From Flavisolibacter tropicus (GTDB lineage: Bacteria; Bacteroidota; Bacteroidia; Chitinophagales; Chitinophagaceae): 64,000 bases of DNA. This document shows positions 55,455-64,000 of this stretch, piece after piece. Position numbers and translations under genes: made by a program. The notes below the pieces were generated by a model. It had not been told where the DNA came from. It searched no databases and worked only from the letters and a program-made list of their open reading frames with translations. The stretch covers positions 2,046,001-2,110,000 of the forward strand of contig NZ_CP011390.1 in NCBI RefSeq assembly GCF_001644645.1, read 5' to 3'. The first letter of the stretch is position 1, and every line of letters begins with the position of its first letter.

Positions 55455-56864
55455 ATGAGAGGGATTTTTACTTTTTTTACTCTTCTTGTACTTACCTCAA
55501 CTATTTTAGCACAGTCTACTCAGGGTCCAAACCCATCTACCTTACAGAGCACTGCAACTCTCACCGGCTCAACTGCAACATGGAGTACGCCTTCAGGTGC
55601 AAGTACTTCGGGGGGCACATTTGCAAGAGTTACGTTAGGACAGGCAGGCAAAAGCAACTATTTAACGTTAACTAATTTTAATTTCAATATTCCTGCATCA
55701 TCTACAATTAGCGGAATACAAGTAAATATTACTGATCGCTATTCAAGCAACCAAGGGTTTGCAGGTTCGATTAGACTGATCAATCAAACCGGAATAATAA
55801 CCTCATTCCAGAAAACCTTTGTTGGGAATAGCGTTTCTACTACGTTTACAAGTAGAACATTGGGCGGTTCGGGGGATTTATGGGGTAGTACATTTTCAAC
55901 TCCATCAGTAGTAAACAATTCAAACTTTGGTATCGCCATTGAGGTAAACAGACCCAATCAAGGCAATCAAACTACTATTTATGATGTAGATTACGCCACC
56001 ATTACGATTTATTACACAATTCCAACACCAACAGCTACCGACAACAATTATTTTCCAATAACAGCTACCCAAAGTGTAAGTGGGAATGTCTTAACTGACC
56101 CCCCTGCAGATTCTGATCCCAACAATGCAACACTAACGGCAAACATAGATAACAGAAGTGAAATGGATGCATCTGGAACATTTACTTTTAACAGCAATGG
56201 CAGCTTTAGCTTTACGCCTTCAGCATCTTTTTTAGGAGGTCCGATCTCTTTTACCTACCATGTAACAAATAATAGCAATCCTCCTTTATCATCAAGTATA
56301 GCAACAGTAACCCTTAATTACCCAGAAAGAGCCCTTCCAGTAGAATTCATCAGTTTTGACGCACGGCAAACTGACAAAGGCGTACAACTACATTGGGAAG
56401 TGGGCACAGAAGTAAATGTGAACCATTATGATGTGGAAAGAAGCACTGATGGGGTTAACTATAAAGTGATTGGTTCTGAAAACGCCACACAAAATAGCAG
56501 CTACAACTACACTGACCTGCAGCCTGTAAATGGTGTGGCGTATTACCGAATTAGAAATGTAGATCAGGATGGCTCCTTTAAGTATAGCACCGTAGTGAAA
56601 TTCAAGAATGGATTATCAACCGCTTTATTCAAAGCCTTCCCTACTACTACTAAAGGGCTGGTTACCTTGCAGCACCCATCTGTAACCGGCAATGCGTGGA
56701 TCATTATTAGCAACATGGATGGTAAAACCTTACGATCTTTTATACCAGCCAATGGATCCGTTTCAACACCAATTGACCTTTCCAACTATCCGTCCGGTAC
56801 TTATATGTTGCGGTATCAAGGAGTAAACGGCCATTCAGAAACATTTAGAATCATTAAACAATAA
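55455..56864 (+). CDS. T9SS-exported surface protein, paralogue 2 of 3
   Basis: 469 residues with the same architecture as paralogue 1: signal peptide (MRGIFTFFTLLVLTSTILAQ), N-terminal beta-sandwich domain (ISGIQVNITDRY, NSNFGIAIEVNR, VDYATITIYYT), tandem-95-like Ig domain (SVSGNVLTDPPADSDPNNAT), fibronectin-like module (LPVEFISFDARQ, HYDVERSTDGVNYKVIG) and a type A sorting domain (FPTTTKGLVTLQHPSV, SGTYMLRYQGVNGHSETF). The Ig and C-terminal parts are very close to paralogue 1, while the N-terminal 190 residues have diverged strongly. Own leader and a long terminator. Confidence 0.85.
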   Translation: MRGIFTFFTLLVLTSTILAQSTQGPNPSTLQSTATLTGSTATWSTPSGASTSGGTFARVTLGQAGKSNYLTLTNFNFNIPASSTISGIQVNITDRYSSNQGFAGSIRLINQTGIITSFQKTFVGNSVSTTFTSRTLGGSGDLWGSTFSTPSVVNNSNFGIAIEVNRPNQGNQTTIYDVDYATITIYYTIPTPTATDNNYFPITATQSVSGNVLTDPPADSDPNNATLTANIDNRSEMDASGTFTFNSNGSFSFTPSASFLGGPISFTYHVTNNSNPPLSSSIATVTLNYPERALPVEFISFDARQTDKGVQLHWEVGTEVNVNHYDVERSTDGVNYKVIGSENATQNSSYNYTDLQPVNGVAYYRIRNVDQDGSFKYSTVVKFKNGLSTALFKAFPTTTKGLVTLQHPSVTGNAWIIISNMDGKTLRSFIPANGSVSTPIDLSNYPSGTYMLRYQGVNGHSETFRIIKQ

Positions 56865-56877
56865 CTTTAGAAAAATT

Positions 56878-56924
56878 AATACTCCAAAAAAAGCCGGCCA
56901 TTAATGGGCTTTTTTTGGAGTATT
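56878..56924 (+). terminator. Terminator after surface protein gene 2
   Basis: AATACTCCAAAAAAAGCC at 56878-56895 pairs with GGCTTTTTTTGGAGTATT at 56907-56924, an 18-base perfect stem, unusually long. Confidence 0.93.
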
Positions 56925-57061
56925 TAAGCAAGCTTCCTTACCCACAAGAAGCAGTTACACTTTATACTGCATCAACACCAATGAATAAGAACTTATCGTT
57001 TGATTTTTATTAGTATAACGGCCCGTTTCTAACCTAATTACCCCCACAATTACTTCTCTGC

Positions 57062-57296
57062 CAAAACGTTGATAGTTTCCGTTAGTTACTATTTTATTCA
57101 GCCAAAAAAATACAACAGCTAGTAGTAATACTTATACTATTTAGTTATATTTATCTCACTAACACCAATATTCTAAATCAAACTGCCTTAACCATTACCC
57201 TCTTGAATACTACTGGTATCTAACCCATCCTATTCGAATTCCTCTATTTCCAGCTATCGAAAAGCCGCACATTTTTTGGCCCTTTAAACTATTATC
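57062..57296 (+). promoter_or_regulatory. Conserved leader and promoter region of surface protein gene 3
   Basis: Shares with 55218-55454 the start CAAAACGTTGATAGTTTCC, a TTG (57069-57071), the TATATTTA box (57146-57153) followed by TCTCACTAACACC, and AATTCCTCTATTTCCAGCTA before the ATG. The first -7 element is degenerate here (TATTTTA). The preceding 140 bases contain nothing recognisable. Confidence 0.5.
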
Positions 57297-58694
57297 ATGA
57301 GAGGAGTTTTTACCTTTTTTATTCTTTTTTTAGGCAGTATTGCATTCAGTCAAAACAGCAAGGTCACAGTCATCCCTAACGCATTAACAACTACAGGTCC
57401 CGGTACCGCATTTAACAGCACCAATGTTGCTTTAATTCAATCCAGTAATAATCAATACATTACTGCAACGGATATCCCAGCTGGCGGCAGTACAGTTACG
57501 CTAAACTTATCCGGAGCGCTTAACAATGCGGCTAACACTATACCTAACAGTGCTATCATTGCCGGTTTTGAAGTAAACATTCAAGCAGGAACCAATATAG
57601 GAGTTGTCAATGCATCCCTTGTTCAATTTACATATGAAGGTACCCCTATAGGTACTAATCAAGCACCTCCAAGTGGGAAACCCTTTAACCCTGGACAAGG
57701 AACTCAAATCTTTGGAGGCCCTAACAACCTGTTTGGCTTCCCGCCCCTTTATGGCGAAGATATAAAAGACCCGAATCAAGGTCTTGCTATACAATTTACT
57801 AACTCGCAGGGCCCAGCAAAGACTCTTAATATTGACTCCATTTCTATTACCATTTATTACAATCTAGCTCCTATAGTAGTAAATGATCAGTTTGGAACAG
57901 CCGTAATAACTAATCCAATTACTGGAAATGTTTTGGCTAACGATAGCGACCCAACAGGCCAGGTATTGACAGCAACTGTGGAAACACAACCTGGAGTAGG
58001 AACACTTAACTTACAAGCAAATGGTACATTTACCTTTACACCTCCAGTTGTATTCTTCGGAGGAGAGGTAACGTTTACGTACAGAGCTACCGACAATGGC
58101 AACCCGACTAATTTTGGAATAGCTACTGTAACATTAATTTATCCAGAACAAATCCCACCACCACTTCCTGTAGAATTCATCAGCTTTGAGGCAAGTAAAG
58201 CCGACAACGGTGTGCAATTAAGCTGGAAGGTGGGCACAGAGATCAATGTAGTTCGATATGAAATTGAAAGAAGCACAGATGGCACCAACTTTAAAAAGAT
58301 CGGTTCTGTAGATGCCACACAAAAAAGCAGCTATAGCTTCACCGACGTACAGCCTGTAAACGGTTTAGCATACTACCGCGTACGCAATGTAGACCATGAT
58401 GGCGCCTTCAAGTATACAACAGTAGTGAAATTCAAGAATGACTTATCAGCAGCATTATTCAAAGCCTTTCCTACTACAACCAATGGCCTGGTTACCTTCC
58501 AGCACCCAACTGTAGTTGGCAAGACATTGATTACTATTAACAATTTAGAGGGAAGAACCTTGCGAGCCATTACACCTGCAAACGGATCGCTTTCTACACA
58601 AATTGACCTTTCAGCTTACCCTTCAGGCACTTATTTTTTACGGTATCAAGGAGGAAACGGTCATTCTGAAGCATTTAGAATCATCAAACAATAG
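57297..58694 (+). CDS. T9SS-exported surface protein, paralogue 3 of 3
   Basis: 465 residues. Signal peptide (MRGVFTFFILFLGSIAFSQ) and the C-terminal half (LPVEFISFEASKADNGVQLS, YEIERSTDGTNFKKIG, FPTTTNGLVTFQHPTV, SGTYFLRYQGGNGHSEAF) match the two upstream paralogues closely. The N-terminal domain is the most different of the three, with longer strands and a Pro/Gly-rich loop (PSGKPFNPGQGTQIFGGPNN), yet keeps the ending LNIDSISITIYYN. The Ig-like domain (ITGNVLANDSDPTGQVLTAT) is nearer the standard tandem-95 repeat. Same inferred fate: outer-membrane translocation by type IX secretion and surface display. Confidence 0.85.
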   Translation: MRGVFTFFILFLGSIAFSQNSKVTVIPNALTTTGPGTAFNSTNVALIQSSNNQYITATDIPAGGSTVTLNLSGALNNAANTIPNSAIIAGFEVNIQAGTNIGVVNASLVQFTYEGTPIGTNQAPPSGKPFNPGQGTQIFGGPNNLFGFPPLYGEDIKDPNQGLAIQFTNSQGPAKTLNIDSISITIYYNLAPIVVNDQFGTAVITNPITGNVLANDSDPTGQVLTATVETQPGVGTLNLQANGTFTFTPPVVFFGGEVTFTYRATDNGNPTNFGIATVTLIYPEQIPPPLPVEFISFEASKADNGVQLSWKVGTEINVVRYEIERSTDGTNFKKIGSVDATQKSSYSFTDVQPVNGLAYYRVRNVDHDGAFKYTTVVKFKNDLSAALFKAFPTTTNGLVTFQHPTVVGKTLITINNLEGRTLRAITPANGSLSTQIDLSAYPSGTYFLRYQGGNGHSEAFRIIKQ

Positions 58695-58714
58695 TATTAA
58701 AGCAATTAAAATCA

Positions 58715-58743
58715 GAAAAAACCTGCTTTTTGCAGGTTTTTTC
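58715..58743 (+). terminator. Terminator after surface protein gene 3
   Basis: GAAAAAACCTGC TTTTT GCAGGTTTTTTC, a 12-base perfect stem with T tail. Confidence 0.93.
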
Positions 58744-58890
58744 TTAAACTATGAATTTCAAATCTGTTTCCTTATATTCGTTAAAGTTTAGTGTTACGCG
58801 CAGTATCACAATGTCATTGAACGTTTCGTAAATGTTCTTTGTTTTTTGTTTGCCCTTGACACTTTTTCGATTTTTAAATTTTTTCACAAC

Positions 58891-59295
58891 ATGAACATTT
58901 ACGTAGGAAATTTAAGTTGGAACCTGAAAGATCAGGATTTAACCGACTTATTCACCCCTTATGGTGAAGTAGCCTCTGCCAAAATTGTCCTTGACAAATT
59001 TACACAACGCAGCAAAGGTTTTGGCTTTGTAGAAATGCCAAACGACGACCAGGCACAAGCCGCAATCGCTCAATTAAATGGTAGCGAAATTGATGGCCGT
59101 AACCTGGTAGTAAACGAATCTCGCCCTAAAGAAGGCGGTTCTACTGGCGGCGGCGGTGGCTTCAAGAAAAGAAGCTTCGGTGGCGGCGGTGGCGGCTTTA
59201 AAAAAGGCGGCAACGGCGGCGGCGGTGGCTACCGTGGTGGTAACGGCGGTGGCGGTTACAACCGTGGCGGCGGTGGATATAGAGATAGCTACTAA
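58891..59295 (+). CDS. RNA-binding protein with one RRM and a Gly-rich tail
   Basis: 134 residues from the ATG at 58891; an upstream TTG at 58846 would add 15 unrelated residues. The RRM covers about residues 1-80 with RNP2 IYVGNL and RNP1 KGFGFVEM. The tail is Gly-rich with interspersed Arg, Phe, Tyr and Lys (GGGGGFKKRSFGGGGGGFKK). This is the bacterial GRP-like type, often linked to cold or stress responses and RNA chaperoning. The low-complexity tail suggests phase separation or RNA aggregation ability, which is inference. A terminator follows. Confidence 0.93.
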   Translation: MNIYVGNLSWNLKDQDLTDLFTPYGEVASAKIVLDKFTQRSKGFGFVEMPNDDQAQAAIAQLNGSEIDGRNLVVNESRPKEGGSTGGGGGFKKRSFGGGGGGFKKGGNGGGGGYRGGNGGGGYNRGGGGYRDSY

Positions 59296-59319
59296 TCAAT
59301 ATATTTCTCCATTTGATGA

Positions 59320-59347
59320 AGTCTGGCCTAAAGCCAGACTTTTTTTT
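59320..59347 (+). terminator. Terminator after the RRM gene
   Basis: AGTCTGGC CTAAA GCCAGACT, an 8-base stem followed by eight T residues. Confidence 0.93.
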
Positions 59348-59587
59348 GACCACAGATCTAAAGGATTAATTGGATTAGCGGGATCACCTTGAAATTTTAT
59401 AGGTAGCTGCTTGTGCTTTACGCAAAGGCTTTAACCTATTTGGCTAATAAATATCCCAATCGTTTCTAATTATTCATTACTCATCAATTTTAATCTACTA
59501 GAATATTTATCATCCAACAACTGTCCTCTATAAACTCCCTTGGTATAAGATATGCAACAGGAAGTTGTAAGAAAATGAAGATAGTGT

Positions 59588-60343
59588 ATGTTTATCCCTA
59601 TAGGAGATGATAACAGAGACCGGCAAAGAACGCCTTATATCAACTATCTATTGATCCTTGCCAATATAGGCGTCTTTGTATTTCTGCAAGGATTAGGAAC
59701 TGATACCCATTTTACGTTTGCCTACTCAACAGTACCTGCAGAAATCCTATCTGGTCATGATGTGATAACAGATTCTAAAATATTATTAGACCCATATACC
59801 AGGCAGCGCCTGGAAATGCCAGGACTTCAGCAAACTAATATTCCCGTTTACCTAACACTTATTACCTCTATGTTTATGCATGGTGGCATAGCCCACTTAG
59901 CAGGCAATATGCTGTATCTCTGGATCTGTGGAGACAACCTGGAGAATATGATGGGCCACCAGCGTTACTTGTTCTTTTATTTACTCTGTGGTATTGCAGC
60001 AGGCTTAAGTCATGTATTTGCATCGGCCTTTCTTGGAACCAGCTTACTCATTCCTAGTCTTGGGGCCTCAGGGGCTATATCTGGCGTTTTAGGGGGATAC
60101 ATGTTACTCTTCCCTACCCGACGTATTTACCTCTGGGTGTTGCTAGGCACCATAGCCGTTCCTGCCTTTTTAGCAGTGGGGCTTTGGTTTGCCTTTCAAA
60201 TCATTAATGGCCTCGGTGCTTTAGGTGGCGAGGAGACAGGAGGTATAGCTTATGCCGCCCATATTGGCGGGTTTATAACAGGCTTAGTATTGGTTAAGTT
60301 CTTTGTGCCGCGACAACCTACACCACAAAAGCGACCTTATTAG
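59588..60343 (+). CDS. Rhomboid family intramembrane serine protease
   Basis: 251-residue polytopic membrane protein. N-terminal IPIGDDNRDRQRTPYINYLL is followed by six or so membrane segments. The oxyanion/His-Asn motif is HGGIAHLAGNMLYLWI, the catalytic Ser is in GASGAISGVLGG and the catalytic His in AAHIGGFITG. The substrate is unknown. Its last 26 bases overlap the 3' end of the convergent lipid kinase gene. Confidence 0.93.
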   Translation: MFIPIGDDNRDRQRTPYINYLLILANIGVFVFLQGLGTDTHFTFAYSTVPAEILSGHDVITDSKILLDPYTRQRLEMPGLQQTNIPVYLTLITSMFMHGGIAHLAGNMLYLWICGDNLENMMGHQRYLFFYLLCGIAAGLSHVFASAFLGTSLLIPSLGASGAISGVLGGYMLLFPTRRIYLWVLLGTIAVPAFLAVGLWFAFQIINGLGALGGEETGGIAYAAHIGGFITGLVLVKFFVPRQPTPQKRPY

Positions 60344-61163
60344 GAACTACCTCTATTTCGAACGTATTACTGGCCATATACTCACCATCCAGATGTGCAT
60401 GCAGCATATGAGGGGATGAAATATTGATTTTTTTGGATGTATTGTATTTTACAAAAGGCAAGTCCAGATGCTCGCCCCGTTCTATAACTGGCAGATATTT
60501 CACGCGACGTAGAGGCGAGATGCACCCAACAATAGTAACATCTAATAAACCATCATCTAGCAAGGCTTTAGGAGCTACATGAAAGGCACCTCCGTATCTT
60601 TTACCATTGGCTATAGAAAGCATCATGCACTCCTGAGAGATGATAGCAGAATCCATGACTGTTACACATGATTTTTCTGAATAACTAACGATATTTTTCA
60701 GAATAGATAACAAATAAGAGGCTTTCCCAGCCAATTTACTTTTACCAATTAAGTCATGAACAATAGCGCCATCAAAGCCAATACCTACGCCGTTTATAAA
60801 CCATTGGCCATTACAAATACCAGCATCTACTCTTTTGACTTGGCCATTTAATACCTTTTCAATTTGCGCCTCCACTTCAATCTGCCCATATAAAACCCAG
60901 TGAAAGTCATTACCACTGCCTCCTGGAAATATTACCAGCGGCAATTCATTGTTGGTATATTGATTCAGGAAATAATTCAAGGTTCCATCACCACCCACTA
61001 TCCATACCTCTGTAAAGCCAGTTAAGGTAACCGGCCATTCAGAATCAAACACCGTAAAGGAAAGTTCTTTTTGTTTAAGTATGGCAACTATAAGCTCTGC
61101 CATAGGCTGAACTTTACTTGCAGAAACGGGAGAAGGATTACATAATAAGGCAATTTTTTTCAT
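60318..61163 (-). CDS. Diacylglycerol/lipid kinase family protein
   Basis: 281 residues from the ATG at 61163; an ATG at 61190 lies inside the terminator of the upstream gene and is unlikely. The nucleotide-binding motifs are VGGDGTLNYFLN and FPGGSGNDFHWVL, with GVGIGFDGAIVHDL and SIANGKRYGGAFHVAPKALL further on, as in the YegS/DgkB family. The lipid substrate is not predictable. The 3' end overlaps the convergent rhomboid gene. Confidence 0.9.
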   Translation of the reverse strand: MKKIALLCNPSPVSASKVQPMAELIVAILKQKELSFTVFDSEWPVTLTGFTEVWIVGGDGTLNYFLNQYTNNELPLVIFPGGSGNDFHWVLYGQIEVEAQIEKVLNGQVKRVDAGICNGQWFINGVGIGFDGAIVHDLIGKSKLAGKASYLLSILKNIVSYSEKSCVTVMDSAIISQECMMLSIANGKRYGGAFHVAPKALLDDGLLDVTIVGCISPLRRVKYLPVIERGEHLDLPFVKYNTSKKINISSPHMLHAHLDGEYMASNTFEIEVVPNKVAFVV

Positions 61164-61172
61164 GGATACGTG

Positions 61173-61204
61173 GATAAAAAAACGAGGCATTGCTGCCTCG
61201 TTAA
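61173..61204 (-). terminator. Terminator after the alpha-2-macroglobulin gene
   Basis: AACGAGGCA TTGC TGCCTCGTT, a 9-base perfect stem at 61181-61201; the preceding A run gives a T tail on the minus-strand transcript. It lies between the macroglobulin stop and the lipid kinase start. Confidence 0.9.
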
Positions 61205-61232
61205 AAATAGTACTTATTTATTGATCCATTTC

Positions 61233-64000
61233 TTATGGATTCACCACCTTAATCATTCCTGCTCCATGATAAGAATGCATCTCACCGTTATACATAGCAT
61301 CGGCACTGGCAGGCCCCTGCTTGAAATAACCCAATGAAACAGCCCGTACGGCATAATAATATACTTGCTTTTGAGCTGTAGCATCTACAAAAAAGTGAAT
61401 ACGATCATCGCGTACATCCAACGCAGTAGGCTCTGATGCATTTTTAATCCAATCCATACCCGGCAATTCTTTCGTGCGCGGGTTTTCAATTTCAAAACCT
61501 GCAGGCAGTAAGTCAGTGATCACCACATTCTCAATTGAGTTACTATAGGCTTTTTCCAATGTCACAGCCACTATTACCAAATCATTTTGGCGAAATGTAT
61601 TTCCAGTAATTGGCTTACCGAAACGATCAAAATAGGCACGACGCACCTTCAGGTAATTATCTTCTTCTTTATAGGCACCACTGGTGCTAATACCCTCTAC
61701 CTGCCAAGAGTAATACAATCGACCAGTGCCTTTTGACACAATCTCCAATTCATTGCCTTTAAGCGCATTTTTATCACCCCTCCAGTCGTTACCATTGATG
61801 TTGGCAATAGTTTTACCACCTACCTTAATTTCAGCTGTTATAGTTGACTTAGCCGCACTATGTGCAATCTTACCTAGTGCTAAGAAAGAAAATGCTCGTT
61901 CCTGTGTATTTAGATAACGTTCATTCTTTAACCGATCACTTACATGCTTAGCCATCACAGGGATCTGCGCATTTCCGGGATCCACATCCACCAATGCATT
62001 TAGAGCAATGGCTTCATCTCGTGTTTCGCTGTAAAAACTACCACCTGTTTGCTGCACAGAGTATTCACCACTAAAGGAAGCCGGCAAGAAAGAAGTAAAT
62101 GCACGCTTGTCGCCACCAATGGCATAAGCTGCAGACAGCAAATAACGGCCATCTAATGCCAACAATTGCGGATTGGCCTTATAATAGTTCATCGCGGATA
62201 CCTGAGTGCGATTAGCCATTGCCAGTACATACAAACTATACGATACTTCTTTAGGAGCGATCTTACGATTCTGATTGCGGTTATAATAGTACTGGATGGT
62301 CTCCTTTGTTTTCAGGCGATTAGACAAATAACCCAGCATTGTTTCCAATAAACTAGCATCTACATCGTATCCTGCCTTTTTCGCTTCCAACAGGAAGTGG
62401 GCCGCATAAGTAGTAGTCCACCAATCTTCTTTACCCTCGCCATCCCACAACGTAACCGCACCATTATACAGCTGCCGCATTTTGATCTTGCGAATAGCTT
62501 CCATAATATTGGTAACGGCATTCTGCTTGTTATTGCCTTTCATGTTTAGCATATCGGCCATATCACCATAATACAACTGCGGGAAAGCCGCAGATACCGT
62601 TTGCTCCGTACAGCCATAGGGATATTGTACCAGGTAGCGTAGCTGATCCGCAATTTCTACTACCGGAGAACGACTAACTACAATTTCATAATCGGTACTT
62701 GCAGGCATGAAATCATTTTGTGCCAATGTAATTCGCTGTGTAGTTCCCCCCACTATTGATCCACTACCTGTTTGCTTTTGCAATGTAGAAGGTGGACGTA
62801 CTGCAATCTCCGTTTCTTCCCTAAACTGCTCTCCCAGAGCCTTTACAACAACATTTACCTTACCGATATTAATGGCTTGATCTGCCACAATCTGGAAAGT
62901 AGCCTTGGCTTCTGCATTAGGCTGCATATAAATGTTTTGTGCGGTACTACTAATCACTTTCATAGGTCCACTTACATTAATTGACACCTGTCCTGTGGCG
63001 GGCTTAGTGGAGGTATTGCTTAATGTAACTGGTACAATAGCTGTATCGCCTGGACTTAAAAACCGTGGCAGTGAGCTGCTGATCACAATAGGATCTGCCA
63101 CTGTCATAGTAGCTTCTGCTGCTCCAAATTGTTCTTCTTTTGATGCTACTGCCATTAAGCGTACTTGTCCATTGAATTGTGGTAAAGCAATATCAAACGT
63201 AGCGTTACCACTTCCATCTGTTTTACGCACGCCACTCCAATACGACAATATCTTAACCCGCTTAGCTGGCATAGGGTTAACCCGTTTGTCCATATCCATA
63301 CCACCATCACCACCGGTGCTACTCAAGCGGGCACGTAATTCCGGGAATAGCAACGGATACATATCATAGGGCATTACTTCTAATGCTCGCTTCTGATAAT
63401 AATACTCATAAGGATTGGGTGTTTGAAAGTCTGTTACCTGCAATACACCATTATCAACAGCAGCCAAGGTAACAAAGCTGTTGGGTGCTGCCTTTACAGT
63501 AACCCGCTGACTTTTCTGTGAACGTGAGGACTGCGGCGCACTTATCTGTACAGCAATCTTGCGGCTGCGTTCTTCTACTTTTACATTCTGAAAACCATGT
63601 GCAACTGTCAATGGAATATCCGAAACCTCATGCGGCTTGAACAGGGTGGCTGTTATGTAAACATTAGGCACATGTGTGCCATCCAGCTTTACATCCATAC
63701 TTGCCGTACGCTTAACCACATCAATGTATTGATGTGAGATCACACCATCTCTTTCCAATGTCACCAGCATACGACCGCTAAAGGGTGTTTTGAATAATAC
63801 TTTTGCCACATCACCGCTATTATAGCTTTCCTTATCCAACTCTATATCCACATTCCCCTCATTGTTTACTTCAAAAGAGGCATTGTCTGCACCCCATGAA
63901 CCATAACTGTAAAAGCTTTTGCTTACATAGGCATTGGCACCAGGCCTAGAAATGCGTATCTCATAATCACCAGGAGAACGAGGCACAAAGTTGTAGGCAG
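61233..64000 (-). CDS. Alpha-2-macroglobulin family protein (partial, N-terminus beyond window)
   Basis: Large exported protein that traps proteases or protects the cell envelope. The visible 922 codons (open to the right edge, no start seen) contain macroglobulin beta-domains, the bait-region neighbourhood (AKRVKILSYWSGVRKTDGSG), the conserved QFNGQVRLMAVASKEEQFGA block, and the thioester motif CTEQ within QYPYGCTEQTVSAAFPQLY (62601-62612). The alpha/alpha toroid complement-like domain follows, then a receptor-binding-like C-terminal domain. The reactive Cys and Gln are both present, so thioester chemistry is possible. A partner penicillin-binding protein 1C gene, common beside it in other bacteria, may lie outside the window. 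Confidence 0.92.
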   Translation of the reverse strand, partial: AYNFVPRSPGDYEIRISRPGANAYVSKSFYSYGSWGADNASFEVNNEGNVDIELDKESYNSGDVAKVLFKTPFSGRMLVTLERDGVISHQYIDVVKRTASMDVKLDGTHVPNVYITATLFKPHEVSDIPLTVAHGFQNVKVEERSRKIAVQISAPQSSRSQKSQRVTVKAAPNSFVTLAAVDNGVLQVTDFQTPNPYEYYYQKRALEVMPYDMYPLLFPELRARLSSTGGDGGMDMDKRVNPMPAKRVKILSYWSGVRKTDGSGNATFDIALPQFNGQVRLMAVASKEEQFGAAEATMTVADPIVISSSLPRFLSPGDTAIVPVTLSNTSTKPATGQVSINVSGPMKVISSTAQNIYMQPNAEAKATFQIVADQAINIGKVNVVVKALGEQFREETEIAVRPPSTLQKQTGSGSIVGGTTQRITLAQNDFMPASTDYEIVVSRSPVVEIADQLRYLVQYPYGCTEQTVSAAFPQLYYGDMADMLNMKGNNKQNAVTNIMEAIRKIKMRQLYNGAVTLWDGEGKEDWWTTTYAAHFLLEAKKAGYDVDASLLETMLGYLSNRLKTKETIQYYYNRNQNRKIAPKEVSYSLYVLAMANRTQVSAMNYYKANPQLLALDGRYLLSAAYAIGGDKRAFTSFLPASFSGEYSVQQTGGSFYSETRDEAIALNALVDVDPGNAQIPVMAKHVSDRLKNERYLNTQERAFSFLALGKIAHSAAKSTITAEIKVGGKTIANINGNDWRGDKNALKGNELEIVSKGTGRLYYSWQVEGISTSGAYKEEDNYLKVRRAYFDRFGKPITGNTFRQNDLVIVAVTLEKAYSNSIENVVITDLLPAGFEIENPRTKELPGMDWIKNASEPTALDVRDDRIHFFVDATAQKQVYYYAVRAVSLGYFKQGPASADAMYNGEMHSYHGAGMIKVVNP

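Noticed and set aside
59156..59392. Ala/Val-rich plus-strand frame over the Gly-rich tail of the RRM gene
   Set aside because: Shadow of the GGN codon repeats in another frame.
62932..63369. 145-codon plus-strand open frame
   Set aside because: Antisense inside the alpha-2-macroglobulin gene; no independent evidence.

Overview
The window is a chromosomal segment of a member of the Bacteroidota, most likely a Chitinophagaceae-type soil or water organism. The evidence is the AT-leaning DNA, promoters with the Bacteroidota -7 element (TAnnTTTG), type IX secretion (T9SS) cargo and assembly genes, a MurE with the meso-DAP motif, a shortened ATP synthase epsilon subunit, an RNA polymerase omega of the Bacteroidota type, and the DUF4296/DUF4835 gene pair. 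Both edges cut a gene: mraY at the left and a large alpha-2-macroglobulin gene at the right.

Layout. Positions 1-6437 (minus strand) hold the start of the division and cell wall cluster: mraZ, rsmH, an ftsL-like gene, ftsI with a PASTA domain, murE and mraY. A divergent region with MraZ-type operator repeats and DnaA-box-like sites separates it from queA. Then come an orphan histidine kinase, yqgE and atpDC. Positions 12.9-21.0 kb carry the most unusual block: four tandem paralogous TPR/LytS-type membrane histidine kinases, each with its own promoter at an almost constant distance from its ATG. Two of the four have Gln in place of the phosphoacceptor His. Next are uvsE with a DUF4385 gene, an L,D-transpeptidase lipoprotein, a GNAT-like protein, a gamma-glutamyltransferase homologue, a membrane-anchored Holliday-junction-type nuclease, dnaX and pdhC (E2).

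Positions 33-43 kb carry an M1 peptidase, a MutS-like ATPase broken by a one-base frameshift inside its P-loop, pyrC, an outer-membrane beta-barrel protein, a PorT-like protein, ubiE/menG and scoAB. From 43 to 52.8 kb are DUF4296, DUF4835, coaBC, rpoZ, bamD, an OmpA-family porin, a polyprenyl diphosphate synthase, recJ and the ribosomal operon rpsF-rpsR-rplI. After an 830-base gap, three tandem paralogous T9SS cargo proteins (53.6-58.7 kb) each have their own leader and terminator. The window ends with an RRM protein, a rhomboid protease, a lipid kinase and the alpha-2-macroglobulin gene.

Most of the window is housekeeping. The accessory signal lies in the two paralogue arrays (kinases and surface proteins) and in several dispersed intergenic repeat families. 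One of these families has supplied the stop codon and C-terminal tail of queA. PorT, the DUF4835 protein and BamD serve outer-membrane and T9SS export, the route the three surface proteins would use.
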